From contig CM067086.1 of the NCBI GenBank assembly GCA_034008185.1, positions 34,121,007 to 34,185,006 on the forward strand: 64,000 nt of DNA, written 5' to 3'. The stretch comes from Gorsachius magnificus. Lineage: Eukaryota; Chordata; Aves; Pelecaniformes; Ardeidae. A program made the position numbers and the translations under genes. The first letter of the stretch is position 1, and every line of letters begins with the position of its first letter. This document shows positions 1 through 14,555 of the stretch, in pieces. A model generated the notes under the pieces. It had not been told where the DNA came from. It was given only the letters and a program-made list of their open reading frames with translations, and searched no databases.

Positions 1-3000
1 TGACACTGAGGTTAGAGAAAATTGCACTTGTATTTGAAGTAAGAATTGTTCCCACATCTTCTGAAGACTCCTGCACTATTATTTTTGTGTGTCCTTACAT
101 TTTATGGTTTAAAAAAGTTCAAGTGGCACTTGGTTTGGCCCTCCTCAGAGAGGTTCAAACCTGGACCTTTCACCTCAGAGATATTTAATTCTAGCAAATG
201 ATGCCTGGTAACGCTACGTGGGAGGGAGGGACTGTGCTCAGACAACGGAGAGCTGTGTGGGCAGCCACGGTGCTGGCTTCCCTCAGAGTGCCCCAGAGCG
301 TGTCCCCCTGCACCCCTGCCAGCTGCCCTCCACAAGGTCTGGGTGGCAGAGCACTGGTGGGTCCCGGGCTGCAGCTGCATGGGTTCACGTTGTCCATGAA
401 CGGCACGGTATGCACCGGAACAGAAGCAGGCTGCAATTCAGAGAAGTGCTCCAGAGTTTGTGTGAACACCTGAAGCTTATGTTAATACCTTGGGCTTGCT
501 AAAAATGGGCTAGAAATCTTCGGGAAAAAAAAGATGTATTTGTAATTCCCAGTTCTTACTTGACCAGAAACACAAGGGAAAGGAGCCAGAGCCCCAGCCC
601 CAGGCATGCACTGCAGCCCGCTGAGCAGCCTGGAAACACAAGGACATCACGGCCTGGGCCCACAGCTTGGTTATTACCCAGCTACAACTCCAGCCCACCG
701 GTGCAAGGCCTACCTCTCGCCCACGCTCCTCACCGTAAACTGTGTGTCGGTGGCTGAAACATGTCTGCTGTGAGCAAAGACAGGCACTGGTTACCCATCC
801 TCTAGCAACAGGTTCCCTCCATATGCAGTCACGAATTAAACTAACCTGTTTGTGTGTCAGATGGCTGAAGTGAACACGAAAGCTGAGATAGGGTGACCTG
901 AGACATGGTGTGTGCAGCGCAGCAGCGAGTGGCTACTGGCAGTGGCTATGGGTCTAAGCCCGGTATCCTTTTTTTTCCCATTTTTTATAGTTTTTTATGA
1001 ATACAAAGATGAGACGCAGCAGGGCAGGTATAGGACGGTGTGCACCTGAAAAGCCATCTTATAGCGGCTTACAGGTGGCTGATTTACCACCCTGCACACT
1101 GCCTATGGGATTACTGCAACACCAGCACTACCTCGAGAGTAAACTGGATCGGGATACAACCAGCAGGTTGGTGCCAGCAGATGCATCGCTGCTCTGACCA
1201 GCGGCTGGCCTCGGGCCATCACGCACAACTCCTGCACCCTCCTCTCTGAGCCCATTGGTAGCCCACACGTCTAACAGTGGCAGCCACTTGCCTGCTGAAT
1301 CTCTGCTCCACTGAACAACACCCGACATGCAGAGAGGCAGATAGGGGCCACCTTGTTAGTCATTTAGTGAGTAAACAAACTATTTCTTCAGCGTTTTCCA
1401 GGATCACTCAGCCTGAGCCAGGACGCCAGCCTGACAGAAAAGGGGCTCTTGGGCTGGCCCCCCTCCGCAGCAGCTGGCGAGTGGCTTGTCCCTTGAAGAA
1501 GAAGAAGACGAAGAAGGGGGCTGCCACCATCTACAAAGCACGTGGGACAACCCATGGCAATGTCTTTTTCCAGAGGCCAGCCAGATCCACCTGCATCAGT
1601 TAATCCCTGTTTTCTGTGCACTAGACCCCAAGTTCTTTTGTGTTACCACTGATAGTTGAATTTTCCATTTCAATGGCTCTCATCTTCTGGAGATGTCAGC
1701 AGTGCTCGGTAATTGTGGATTATTTAAGCCTCAGCACATCTTTCAGGCAGCTTTTATACCCCCCATTTATAGACAGGCTGGGTGAGGCCAGGCAGCCGTC
1801 AGAGGGTATGTGCCAAGCTGCACCACGGCCAGGGATAAAGCCCCGCTTTCCTCTCCTTGTTTCTGCAATGAGATGCTGTCTGTTTAATCCAGGCAACTGT
1901 CAAGGGACGGGGTTTCCCAGCAGGACAGCGTGATGGTTTGCATGCACGTGGGAGCCCAAGCAGAAGCCCGAATGAATGCTGAAGTGCTGCTGGCTTCTCC
2001 AGTGACAGAAGAAAGAAAGTAACTCTTTTATCTGTAAGTTGCCCTGCATTTTACAGCCCTTCCCATCCCTCCATGACCTTGCTCCTTCATGGACGGGCTC
2101 TCAGGTAGAGTTAGTCCCCTTACAGCCACAGCGACAGGGCAGCCACTAATTTAAATCGGGCTGAAAGGAGAGTTGTTGGAGTGCAGAGCTGTGAGGGGCT
2201 ATAGGACAGCAGTAAGGCAGCCAGCCGCCTTCTCTCCCAGGCTTTATCAGGACGCCACGCACGCAGCTGATGCTCGCTCCTGCTCCATACGTGAGGCTTT
2301 GCCACCCTGCCAAGGGGTTGCACGCGTGCTCTCCCTGCCAGCTCGCGGGCAGCCCTGCAGGCAGGCAGACCTCCCTCACCCTGCGCTCTGGAGCGGCGGC
2401 GAGGGGACAAGCCTATGCTGGAGGACTTTGAAGCAATGCAGGAGTTGGGAGGGAGAGAGACCCACAAAGCAGGAACTTTTGGGTCGCGTGTTAGTGCTAG
2501 ATACCTGCCAGAAATGGGACAAATGCAGGAGCGCAATTAGCGATCCGTATTCCCGGCTGTTTCCAGGGAGCGTTCGTTCCCCCTTCCCAGCTGTGCTGGG
2601 GTGGAGGTGAATTTCCAGTGCAGCGGGAGCACTAACAAGTTAATGTTTAACATTATTATTACCTCATCTTCCAGAGGCTCCTTCTAAACATAACAATTGA
2701 CGACAGGCTCCTGATAGTTTGGAGGAGACCGACCTCAGCCCTAAGACTATGATGAATATGATTTCCCTTCCCCCTCTGTTTTGATTTTCTGCTCTGTTAC
2801 TCCAGAGCATTGGCTGGCCATGACCCCTGGCTGCTTTTTCTGTAATTACCAGCTCCTGCCAGATTTACTGTGGAAGTTAATGTCTGTTCCAGCCAAGTCA
2901 GCCCCACTGTTATATTGTACGAGACAGTAACCCCTTCAGTACAGGCAGAGCTTTAGTGAAACAAAACAAAGAGTCAGGGAAGGGGCTTCTCAAGGCCCTG

Positions 3001-6000
3001 GGGAAAGCCTCACGTGCTTGGCAGGAGTGCCACATTAACACTAGCGCTTTCATTACACAGAGGCGGGCCACAAAATCTTCCTCAGGGTCTTTCAAATCCT
3101 GCAGAGCACACGAGGTGCTCGATGAGGAAAGAGCAAGAAAGCGATTCTTACCAGAGCTCTGACAAACTCTCAGGCTTTCCTCTCAGTCCACTATGCTCCT
3201 CTGGGCCTTTTCTTCAGAGCCTGTGCATGGCCTCGTGGGACTTTCTTTAATAAATTAACATTCTGGACAGTTACCCTTAAAATGGGAAGGATTTTTTTCA
3301 GATGTTGTTTTTGCAGGCCATTTTTTACATGCTCAAATGACACTTGCTAAAAAGGGCAAGATTTGGACTCAGATGGCTATCCAGTAGAGACAGATGTCTC
3401 CGCTTCGGTCCAGCCACCAAAAACACCTCGTCTTGCATCCACATGTTCTGTTGGGCTGATCAGAGCAGCTCCTGGGCCGCACTCGTTACCACAGTGCGCA
3501 AATGCAAGAGTATTTTAAAGGTCTGTAGAAGACAAAACATACTTGAAACATAGTCAAGGGCTAAATGTAGTTAAAATAAAGGCCAGATTCTGATGAAAAT
3601 TATATTCAGCTATGTCTGGGATAATTCCATCTCAGCCATTGGAGCTGTGGGGTGCAAGTCCTGTGCCACAGGGTCGCGGGGAAATCAGATGAGTAGCGTC
3701 AGTATGGTGCACGCCACATGAGCAGAAGTGGCCACAACAGCAGTGAGCCACGTCAGAAACTTCTGCTCTAGACACAGCTGGGAAATACTCCTGAGGAATC
3801 AGAGAGGTCACACAAGTACCAGCCTGTTAACGTGACCTGTTACTACGGATGGGAAGACACTAAGAATAGACCAAGTAGGCTTGAGTAACACTTTTGCAGC
3901 AAATTCTCCTCTAGGGCTCCCATATTTCTATTCAAGATTTTGCAGGTGGATGCATAGTAAGTGCACAGTGTAAGTATGTCTGGTGCTTCCAGGAAGTATC
4001 AGATGGGTGCATGTGCCCTGTACACTTACTCTTTGCAATTTAGATAGATCGGTATTGAGATATATTTGGCAGTACACACACAGCAGGTCTGTGCATCGGA
4101 CTGTGGCTCTTTTAGCACAGTGCATGTGCCCAACAGCGTGGGTTGGGTGCTGCCTGTCCCAGATACCCTGGGGTGGCTCCTGGGCACCTGTTTGAGACAC
4201 TGAGATGTGCTTGTGCTGCAGCGTAGCAAGGGGCTTCTGACCCGATGGGCAAACCAGATATTTGGAAAACCATGAGAAATCTATAACGCCTAAACAAAAC
4301 AAAACAAAAAAATCCCAAAAGATCCAACTGGAGATATTTATGTGTGGAAAAAGAGGACATATCTGCAAATGTAGCTGTACGGGCAGCCCTTGCCTTCACC
4401 ACAATTTGAATGTGTGGTTCATGGCAGATAGCCCACTCTTGAGGAAAAAACAGCACTCTCCTCTTCACCAAGGCCATCAGAGCCAACTTTAGGGTTTGTG
4501 GGGCTGCGAGCAGGACCGGGCGCCAGAGCCGCTTGGAAGGAGAGGCTTCCAAGCCTCTGCTTATTCCCACTGTGGAAGCCGGGACTGGAGACGTACCAGG
4601 ACAGCGGGGCTGGAAGTAGCAGTTTGACATGTGGGGACTCACACGCAACCCTGGCTTTTGGGTAAAAGACTTTTGGAGCAGCCACACTTCAGGTGTGAAA
4701 GAAACGCTGGCTTTTTATGTGCGAATTTGACAAGAGGTCACCCGTACAGACGTCCTGGTGAGTGTGGGTCCCGGGCTCTCCTGGGCTCCATGCCTTTCCG
4801 CACTGACGGGGCATGGGGAAGGAACATCTCTGCTCAGGCAACCTGGATAGCAGATTGCAAAACACAAACAAGAGTAAAAACAGGGTATCCCCATCAGAAA
4901 GCAGGGGAGATGAAGAGCATCTGAAGTCATCTGCAGTACTCTGGGCACCAATTCTGCACCAAAACCGGGAGGAAGCTCACCCGCCAGCCCCTCTAAACCC
5001 CGGGCTGGGTGAGGGCAGCGGAGGTGACCCTGCACGGGCCTCTCAGTGATGAGGCAGACCTTTCAAATCTTTCCTAGCGTGTGAGACAACCCAGTGGCCT
5101 GTCACGCGACGGGGGGACGTGTCTGGCAGGCTGGCCCTGTGAGAGGCAGGGGCTGTGGCAGGAGGCCATGGCGGCCTGGCCGCCCGCCAGCCCGCGAGGT
5201 TCGCCTGCTCCAGCAACCTGCCAATCTGCCGCCCCTGGACGTGCCGTCGGGGAGTGGGAGAGCAGCCTGGCCGCGCGCTGCGCTCAGGCGTATTTATTTC
5301 CCGGCAGCGGGGAGGCATGAGGTGGGAGTCGGCTCCGTGAGGAGCGCAGCGGCCGGCTCTGCCCTCGGCGCAGGGGACGCCTGAGCTGGGGGCAGGAGGG
5401 TGCTGCAGGAGCCGTGGTGCTGCGGATGGGGGTCTCCGTCTTCTCGAGGCGTAGCAGGGTGCCAACAGGTGCCTGTTGTTGAAGGTCAGCCCAACTAATC
5501 CCCGGCGGTACGGGTGGGAGCATTGCCCTTTCCCTGCGCTGCTTAGGACGACATCTTGTTCCCAGGAGATTCCCCCCCCAGGGCTCCTGCTCTCTTTCCC
5601 CTGGATGGCGAGGTCTGCAGTGCTGCCTGCAATATGGTGCGTGCCAAACACACTCGGGCACACTCACCTGCCCTTTGGGTGCTGCCACAGGCTTTTGGGA
5701 GCACCCCAGGCTGCCGCTGCGGGAGGCTGCAGCAGGCACGAAGAGATGCTGATGAGCGTCCCAGGGTGAACCACGAATGGGGTCATGCTCTCCATCACCT
5801 TCCTGTGCAGGCCAAAGCCCCGCATAAATCCTGTGGCATAGGCTGAGTTGTTTTAAGGCACGTGTGTGAAGCACCCTGCAGGGTGTTGGGGACTGCCACT
5901 GCCGGCAGGGAGCTCCCCAGAGCTCACCCCGGGGTGCCATCCCACCTCCCATCATCCCTTCTCCCTTTGGTACGGGGTGCATTCCTGGACGTGTGGTAAG

Positions 6001-9000
6001 CCACCAGGTATTTTCATATACAAACGTGTTACAGGCCATTTGCAACATCTTCACCTTATTGAAGCAGAGGTTAAAAGCTTCCAAGAGTTGCAGCCTGGCA
6101 TCATCTCAGGTACTCGAATAATTTCCCATCTTCAGATTCACAATACTGAAAGAGTTGGATTGGTGAAAAATAAGAATTAGACTTCCTTGATTTTTACGTT
6201 GCTCACCGTCTGTTTTTGAAAGGGTATTTTCAATCTATATTGAAAGGTGAAATGTACTGCCAGCATCTTTTCAAGTGTCTTCAGGTGCAAGTAGCCATGA
6301 TGGCAAGCCCCGGAAGGAGGGCAGGAGTGGCAGGTAGCCCCATCGGCCCCAGTTATGATGCAGACAGGGATTTGCTGCTCAGTTTGTTGAGGTTGACTGC
6401 AGTTTTCTGTTGGTTTTGGGGCAGGTATGTGTTGTGTTAGAGTAACTGTTTTAATAGTTACAACCTGGGAGAAGAGGTTTTTGTGTCTGTAAATCCAATG
6501 ATAAGAATGTAGATCTTGTCAGTTTGAAAACTGAGGGATTACACCTATGTTGGTGCATTGATCAACAATTCCCCATATGCAGACTGTTACTGGCAATTAC
6601 ACGTACTGGAAAGCCTGTGCAGCAAAACCCTCCCTAATGTAAACACGCTCAGCTATCTGGTCATGGAGCTGTGGGGTTTTTCTTGCAGGGAGAGGCTGAC
6701 ACCGAACCCAGCAACAGAACAAAAGCTTGGTCAGAGGGAAGGCGGTTTGCAGCGTATGAAGTGAGTTTTGATTCATTCCCAAGATCAGATGTTGCTTTGG
6801 GAAATGTGTTCTCTTCAGGTCTCTCACTGTGACTCTATAAACAGAGGCAGCGACTTGCATTTGGAGGCACTAAAAGTGATTTAAATGATTCAGCCTGGGA
6901 TTTTTGCCAAGCAGCACCTCCTTCTGTTTGCTGCGGGGGCTTTTCTGCCCTCCCCCTTGCTGGTGGGTTGGTTGTTGGGTTTTTTTTTTTCTTCTCCTTC
7001 CATGCAAAATTTTTTGATACTATCCTTTGAGACAGTCTCTTTCTCCTAAAAGAAGAAGAAAAAAAAAAGTTTGCTTCTCCAGATGGACAGCTGCTCCCTG
7101 CTCCTTTTGATGTTGCTTTTATCTGCCAGGCCAGTGCTCTCTCACCCTCTCCCCGCCCCCGGAGGCAGTTTCCATGGGGGTCTCAGGGGAGCTTTGTCTC
7201 TCACATGTGTTTAAAGAGAAATGTGGAGCTGACACAAAGGCTCCACGGCTCGACCTTTCACCCTCCGGAGTTATGAGGGCCATAAAGCTCGAGTCCCTGG
7301 TAACAGCGCCGATGACCAGGGCAGTTCTGGACACAGACAGAGCTTTTTTGGCAGAAAATTGTTTAACTAAAAATAGTTCTAGGGAGGAAAATAAAAGGTT
7401 GTGCAAACTAAGCAATGTCTTTTATTGCCTTATTTGGTGTTACTAGTAGTAGTATGAATTTCTTCAGCATGGCCAGAGGCAGAGGGTTTCATTGCATTTA
7501 ATATCAGATTTTAAATGCGCAGATAAAAAGTGACACCCGCCCAGGTCCAGGGGAGCAAGTCTGTGATTGCCAGTCTGCAGATCTAAAGGATGAAGGCTGC
7601 GCTGCTGCAGCACCTGACCTCCAGGCAGAGCTCAGCGGTGGCCCGGGGTGAGGCACAACCTCCAGGCATTGAGGCTTTCCCTACCAGGCAATGGGAGACC
7701 TGCTTCTCCTTGCTAGAGAGGAGGAACCTCAGAGTCCAGCAAAGGCCCGAGGAGCCACCAAGCCAGCCAACAAGCAACCTTAAGCCTCAAGTCTCACAGA
7801 AGTATTCAAGCGCTTTAGCTCTTGGGTTTGGAAGGTATTGCTGTTTCTTTACCACTTGCAGCTGTGAGGCTCTCCCTGAGCTAGGTGTCCAAGCTGGGTG
7901 TCTTCCCACCATGATTTCAGTCATTAGTAGTGAAATCTTTCTCTCTCTTTTTTTTTAATTCCTATTCAGCCTGACTAGTAACAGGTGTTAGATCCAGGTG
8001 CTCCACAGTTGAGGCAAAAGGTTCCTTAGCATGCATTTGCTTTCCTGCTGAAGCTCTTGCCTTCTGCCTAAACAAGCCAGACATAGAATAAAAGGGGAGA
8101 AAACCCCCCTAATTTTCTTGCCTCCTGCAGAGGGTATTTATTTGCAGGAGAGTTGTGAGAGTGTTGAGTCCCCATGCAGAAGTTACAACAAGTGGAAAAG
8201 CTTCCACAGATGAATGACTTGCCCAGGACATCTATTAGCCTAATGATGAAGCTGTTCTTCTCAGAGGTGCTGTGTACCAGAACAGAAATTCAGAGGTGGA
8301 TCCTTTATTTCTGTAAGGGAAGCTCTAATGTTTGAATGTTGGGTGTACTAAAGGGCAGGTGATCAAGAAGCCTTGTCCCTCCATTTTCTTTCCTTCACAT
8401 TAGACTTGCTGCAGTGTGGCCGGGCTGTTCAGACAGCATGGGTGGTGGTGGCGGCAGCTGCTGCTGAGCAGGGGTTTGACTGTGTGCATGAAGACTCTGA
8501 GTAAGAGTTTCAAAATCCTTATAGCATCTAAATACTGTGAGAAAACGCCTCATTCTCTTTGGGAGCAGGTTGCTTGGGAGCAGGAGCCACCTGTTAAGTA
8601 TAGATGTGTGGGTATATCAGCTGGATGGCGTTCTTATCAAGGCTTAGGGCTATGGCAGTAGTAAGACATTTGCCAAGAATCTTTCCTTAAACTTTTGTTC
8701 TTCTAAACCAGACAAAGCGAGGGTTACTTGCTGTGCAACAGAGGGAGAGGCTTTTCCTATGCAGAAAAAAATTCAGGAGACACTTACTTTAGGTTAAATA
8801 AAACAAAGCCAAGAAGCAGGGGGGAGGGGAGGAATCAAGTCTCTGAAAGAAAGAAAAACCTCAGTGATTTATGCCTAGACATTTTGTGTTTTTAACCTAA
8901 ATACAGCTACTGTTAGAGCAGACACGGAGAATTTTTACACCAAAAGGTACACAGAGAAAACACAGCCAGCATCTCTTTCCACTCACATATCTCTCACCCC

Positions 9001-9807
9001 AGTAGTCTTTTTGCTTGAAATGAGCAGCTTTGTGCGTGAACACGAACTAAAACTCCCTGTGCAATCACACACCAACAACTGCACGCAGTAATTCTTCGTG
9101 TAGTTACGTTTGTCTGCCTGTCTTGCATGATAAGGTGCGCATATGCACTCTCCTTTTCTTCCTATAAATCTCCTTTTCTTTTCAGAAAGTTGTAAACCTA
9201 AAGATAACAGCACACACTCTCTTAAAAGCGAGGTTGACACTGAAATCCTTGGCTTAAAAACATTGCCTGGAGGAGAAAAACCTCCATCAGCCCAAAAGCA
9301 GCAGGTTTGGCTCATGTGCCAATTGTCCCTCTCCCACCACACTGTGGGGAACATGCTGGGGGAAGGAATGGTGCAGAAAAGGAGCGCACAGGGCAAAGCA
9401 GTCCTTTGGCTCTGTCGATCCTTCAGTGGTATATGAGCCTTAAGGGGATCACATGATGGGAATAGAGTAAAACAACCATCTAGCTCCTCTAAATCACATC
9501 ACCTTGTAGAATCAGTGAACACAATCTCTTCCCTCCCATATATCACCCTCACACCAGACAGATCTCGAACACAGAGGAGAATTGAGCACTTCTGCTCCAG
9601 AGCATGTGTCTGCGGTTAATAACAGATGATCCTAATCACCACTCCTGGAGCCCAGGGCTAGCTGATAACTCTCTCTTCTGACTACTGACCCCCATAATCT
9701 TCTCATTCCTGAGAAGGAGCAGATATTGTGAACGATGGGTTTTAGCAATTGGGACAAAAATAGGCCTCCTTTTGCTCCAGGAATTCAGATAACAAACTGA
9801 GGGAGCA
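1..9807. other. Intergenic DNA, no supported gene
   Basis: No reading frame here has recognisable protein similarity together with plausible splice sites. The longer frames (for example - strand 5043-5663 and 5284-6084) sit in locally GC-rich DNA and look like chance. From conserved order in human (BMF, SRP14, EIF2AK4) I infer that this is the distal part of the BMF-SRP14 interval, possibly with BMF 3' flank or regulatory DNA. I looked for the BMF BH3 segment and did not see it. Composition is mixed, with a CpG-richer patch at about 5080-5420 and short poly(T) tracts near 970 and 6980. Confidence 0.6.
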
Positions 9808-10000
9808 GCAGAGTGGCTGAGCAGCCAAACTACAGAGCTGGGAAAGATCTGCATCGTGTATCTGGCTCTGCCGCAGGCTTGCTCTCGGTGACCTTAGGAA
9901 AATTAGTCCAGGTCTCACAGCCTAATTTTCTTCCTCTGGAAAACCCAAGATAATAATAGACAGCATCTCCAGAATGGCATCGTGAGGATGCATTATTAAC
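9808..10000 (+). repeat. MIR-type SINE, old and diverged
   Basis: The stretch follows the layout of a MIR element. It has a tRNA-like start around an AGAGTGGCTGAGCAG block, then CTGGCTCTGCC, a GTGACCTTAGG core, a pyrimidine-rich TTTTCTTCCTCTGG block, GATAATAATAG, and finally a CGTGAGGATG block. All blocks occur in family order on the + strand. The copy is clearly diverged, as expected for a repeat that spread before birds split from other amniotes. I identified it by eye from memory of the family; exact ends are uncertain. Confidence 0.7.
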
Positions 10001-13000
10001 TGGTATTTATAATATAATTATATAATTACAAAATAATAATTTGAATTTTTCAGAGCAAGGTGGGATATAATATTAACAGCTGAGAAACCTGCTTTACTGA
10101 AAGTGCTTCTCTACTCAGGGTGGTTTCACTGCTTCTGCAGCAGCCCTTGAGGCTGCATTACCACCGAAGGGCAGCCTCACCAGCTCTCCATTTACACTGT
10201 AAAACCTCTACACCGGCAGCAGCAGAGTCACAGATGCAGCTGCAAGAAGAAACCACACACCACAGTTGTGCAGGTGCATGTGGGCCCCAGCGGGAAAGAA
10301 TATTAACTATTTCCTGGTAATAGGGACACACGGGTCCTTCACACAGATAAAATAATCTCAGCACAGTTCCAGGATGCAGCCTATGTGGGAAGCTGCTATC
10401 CGAATGAATACACTCAGCTGTGCTTAACAGATCCTAGCTTAAATGACTACAGACTAAATATTCTGGCTTCTCTTTCAAATTCAGCTGAGTTTGTGCGCTG
10501 TGTGCCCCATATTTTCACTGTGGCAAGGAAAGCTTTCACCCTACTGTTTCCATTAGTGTTAATTTAAAGCTTTGTGTCTAGAAGGCATAGTTGATATTTA
10601 CCACAGTATTTCAAGATTGGATCCATTTGTTTTAACAAGCTAATTGTATTATTTGCATCTCTCCTTGGCAAAAAGTTGCAGGAGAATCATTCTTTCTGCC
10701 TGTAAGGTACCTGGGAATTAGAAGAATAATTCATAATTGATACTTTTTTAGAAGCATTTTACTTTTGGAAGAAAATTGTCTGTTTTGATTCTAATATAGC
10801 CTATCATTACAAATATTGTCTGAAATGGAAACTGCATGATTATGTGCAAAAGTAAGAAGGCGTGTTTCCCTTCTCTGAAAAGACTGAAGTGAGAATTGGG
10901 CCTCCAGTACGAATGTATACATAAACTATATTTTAAAATCATTTTCTATGAAATTGCTTCCAGTTACCTGGTTTGCTAGAATATTAAGATGCAAATCTAG
11001 GCAAAGTAGATTTTTTTTTTTAGACACTTAGTATCTGTGAACTTAGCAGGATTAGCTGAGCCGAAGCTGCTGCAGGAGCTAATGATGTTCTGCTGAAACA
11101 CAGCAACGCTTCAATAAACCGTGATGATGATAATGCATTGAAATAACAACATGTGGCATTGCAATCCACCCACGCATCATCATGCATCACACCAAAAATG
11201 TCACGATGTGCTGATGGTTGAGTTTCTCTTCCAAAATCACAAAGCTGGCAGTTCTAGCTGCAACGCTCACAACGAACTGTGCTTTTTCATTTCATGTCTT
11301 TGGCTGGTTTCAGCTGTACCCAGGATCTTTCTTACTTGAGATGGTGATGGAGGATGCTCCTTACGCATTTAAAAAGGAGATTCAGAAAAATACTTGGCCA
11401 TCCAAGTTTCCGCTCTCACAGAGCCCCACCTGATCAGTAGGAGGCTGTAAAACTAGGCAGAAAATCTAGTAAGAAAGAAGTCTGGCACCAGACTTCCATG
11501 CCTTCTTGCTTTCAAGCAGAGCAGAAAGTAGTCTCTCTTGCTCAATTCTACTTGAAATATAACTTCTGCAGGTTTTCCAAATGCCTTTGAACTCATAAAA
11601 GTTTGAAAGCTTAGGTGTGGCACAAGCTTCAGCAAAGGTTTTGGGTGGTAGGTAGTCAGAATGATGGCAGAAGTGGAATTTTATCTTCACTCTATGTCAT
11701 GATAACAAAATAATTGTGAAAACTTTTTTTTTATGTTTGGTCTCTTGTCTGTTTGATAAATAAGACAACACATTTGCCATCACTTACCTTCAAGAGCTTC
11801 CACTTTTCTTACCACTGGTGGAGCTAAAGTAAAGATGAAAAATTTTAGGAAAAATTGCTTGAATGGATCAGGCTAAATCCAAAGGAGGCCTGCCTGTATT
11901 TAGGTTGGGGTCTGGGTGGAGCTGTGGTGCCTGTACCCTAAATTTTAACTTTGATAACCTCAGCTACTGCTTACCTCTGCAAATACCGACTTTCCATAGG
12001 TGCTTCAACTCTTATCATCAAATCCTATTTAAACACTCTGAAAGTTCTGTATCTACACACGCTTACTAGGATTTCAGTGTTCGTAGGTCAGAGAAGTGCG
12101 ACTTCTACCCCACACCAAGGGTCAATAGAGATCCAGACACTTTCTGGATCTTCTGCTTTCTTCTCTCCACCCTTCCCCCCTTTTTTCCCTGTTGGACTGG
12201 GTGATGATGCCTGCTGCTTTTTTTTTTTTTCCCCCTCAAAGCAACAGTGATGACAATTATGATCCTGTGTTTTCACACAAGAGCTTGGCAGTTGCAGCAG
12301 TCTTCCCAGGATATACATTAGATGCCACAAGGTAAGTGACAGTCTTAAACGTGATTAAAAGTCCATTAGGACTTCTTCCATCCTAACCGAGGGGAGTGCT
12401 GTCCTGCTGTCATTTCATATTTCCAAGGTACTGGGGAGATGGACATAATTCCCTTCTGAAGGGCTTGACATTCACATCTCCTGCCTCCCTAGAAAGTGTT
12501 ATAGTGATCAGGGGAGAGACTGGGGCAGGACATTTCTCCTGTTGTAGGTGTTCCAGCAGGGAAGGGAAAGAAAACTGGATTCGCAGTGTCAGAGAGAAGA
12601 GTGGTCGTGGCTGTGATACCTACTGGCTGGGGCACTCACCTAGCCACAGCCTTGGCTTCCTTGCCCTGCCTCAGGATTGCTGCTGCATTTTGCAGTGAGC
12701 AGCTATTGCATGAAGTACCTAACCAGCCCTGAGATCAGCATGTGGAGTCCTGGACATCCCTTACCACCCGAGTGCAAACTGAACAGAGTTACACACTCTC
12801 CTTCTGGTCCAACTCAGTTCTAATTTTTTTCCTTAAGTTGTATTTCCAAAAAGAGAGCTTGGGAGTACCCTAAAATCTCTTGTCTAGTGTCCAGAGCACT
12901 CTAAGCAGCTGTGGCTTTATGCGGGGCAGAGGGGTAGGAAAGGGCAATAGGAGGGCTTTGCTGCATTTCACACTTTGGGCCAACTGCACCTGCTAAGATC

Positions 13001-14033
13001 TCACACGCTCATGAATTACATGATGTGGCAGTGGCCGTGCAACCGTGCTATGTATTTCCCTCTGCACTTAGATCTGTGCCTGTCCTTCCTCAGGGTCCTG
13101 GCTTCTGCTCCATGGGACTGAAAATTCGGTATTGCAAAGCCTGGCCCTGCAGTGACGACGTTCCTCTTTGGGACCCAGCAAGTAAAGTGTGGGAGTGAAG
13201 CCTAATTATGTTTTGATACCATTCAGTCCTCAGTCTTTTAGGTTGATACTGCCAGTAATAACTGGCAGTGATGGGCATTTAGTTATGGCAGTGACATTTT
13301 GTTATGGGAACTCCCATCCACCGCCCACTGAACTGAGCCCGCCGGTGTCGCATCACAAAGGCAAGTGAGCAGTTCCTCAGTAGTAAGAGCTCTAGATGGC
13401 TTTTGTGCACAAACAGGTTTAAAAACAGGGAAAGGGTCTTACAGAACCCACTACTGGTCAACAGAGCCGCTGATCCCTGAAGCATGGCCGGCACACAAAT
13501 ATAAAAATAAATGTGATGCAGTACATGGTCTTCTTAGGGAAAGGGCTTTGGGAACTTCCCGTACAGACATGGGCTGCGTCTCCTCCTTGTACATACCGCA
13601 GGGGAAATGGAAGACGAGAAACACCAAGGGTGGGAATTAAGACTGTGTTTTCATTTCCTCTTTCTTGTTTGTTACTTGGTCCTTCTCTAGTAAAAGAAAA
13701 AAAAAAACACAACAAAAAATCCGACAACAAAAAACCCAGCTGCACCTGGGTTTTTACATAAATGTTCTCTTGCACTTCAACTCGTTCACCTCCTGGCAAC
13801 ACTGAACTCCAGAAAATACGGTGCACTCTCTCTTTAAGAAAGACTGCTCCCTGCCCAGCTGTTGACTTGCCTGAAGGTGAGACCTCTGCTTAAATTCATG
13901 GCTCCAGCTGTCAAAAGCAAAGAAAAGCAGCTTTTCCTTGGCGGCTCTCTGCTTTGGGTAGAATTTGACATCTTCCTCAGTCAGCAGAATTTAATCAGCA
14001 TCAAGTGCCCACAGCCGCTCAGCTCCACCACGG

Positions 14034-14057
14034 CTGGGGCTGGGGCTGGGGCTGGGG
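14034..14057. repeat. (CTGGGG)4 hexanucleotide repeat
   Basis: Four perfect CTGGGG units in a row. The four G-runs on the + strand could in principle fold as a G-quadruplex. Confidence 0.9.
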
Positions 14058-14555
14058 AGCCAGACCTGTGGAGGGGAAGAGGGGGAGAGTCCGCAAGCAG
14101 CAGGCACAAACAGACACGGGCACAATCGCCCATTTCTATAGGAAATCCAAAGCTTGTCACCATCTAGGGAGAGCCTCATTACACCCTTTGACTTAAGAAT
14201 TGCTGTTATCATGCAGTAACCTTACCCAGCCTAGGCTCTGCAGTGTCCTCCTGAGCAGCTGAGAGCAATAAATGCAGTGAGTAATTGGCAGCTGACAATG
14301 ATACTGATTTCCAAAAGAAATGGGCTCAGGGATATGGTTTCCCAGATAGGTAAAGCCAAGGGAGCGACTCCTGAGATCGCCATGCCCTGCTTGCCTTCCT
14401 CCTAGGGAAAAGAGTGCCTTCAGTTACTGTCACATAGATGTCAACAAACTAAATGATCTAGCTCAGGTAGTGAAACTGGTAAGCCAAGCGCCTAAACCTC
14501 TAAAGCCCAGCATATGATGCACTCACGAAACTCAAATGGTCAGATCGGACCGGCG

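Noticed and set aside
5043..6084. Overlapping - strand frames of 206 and 266 codons
   Set aside because: They overlap in different frames inside a GC-rich patch, with no recognisable domain and no splice context.
8190..8300. A possible second MIR fragment around GAATGACTTGCCCAGGACAT
   Set aside because: Only about 20 bases resemble the family; the flanks do not follow the expected order.
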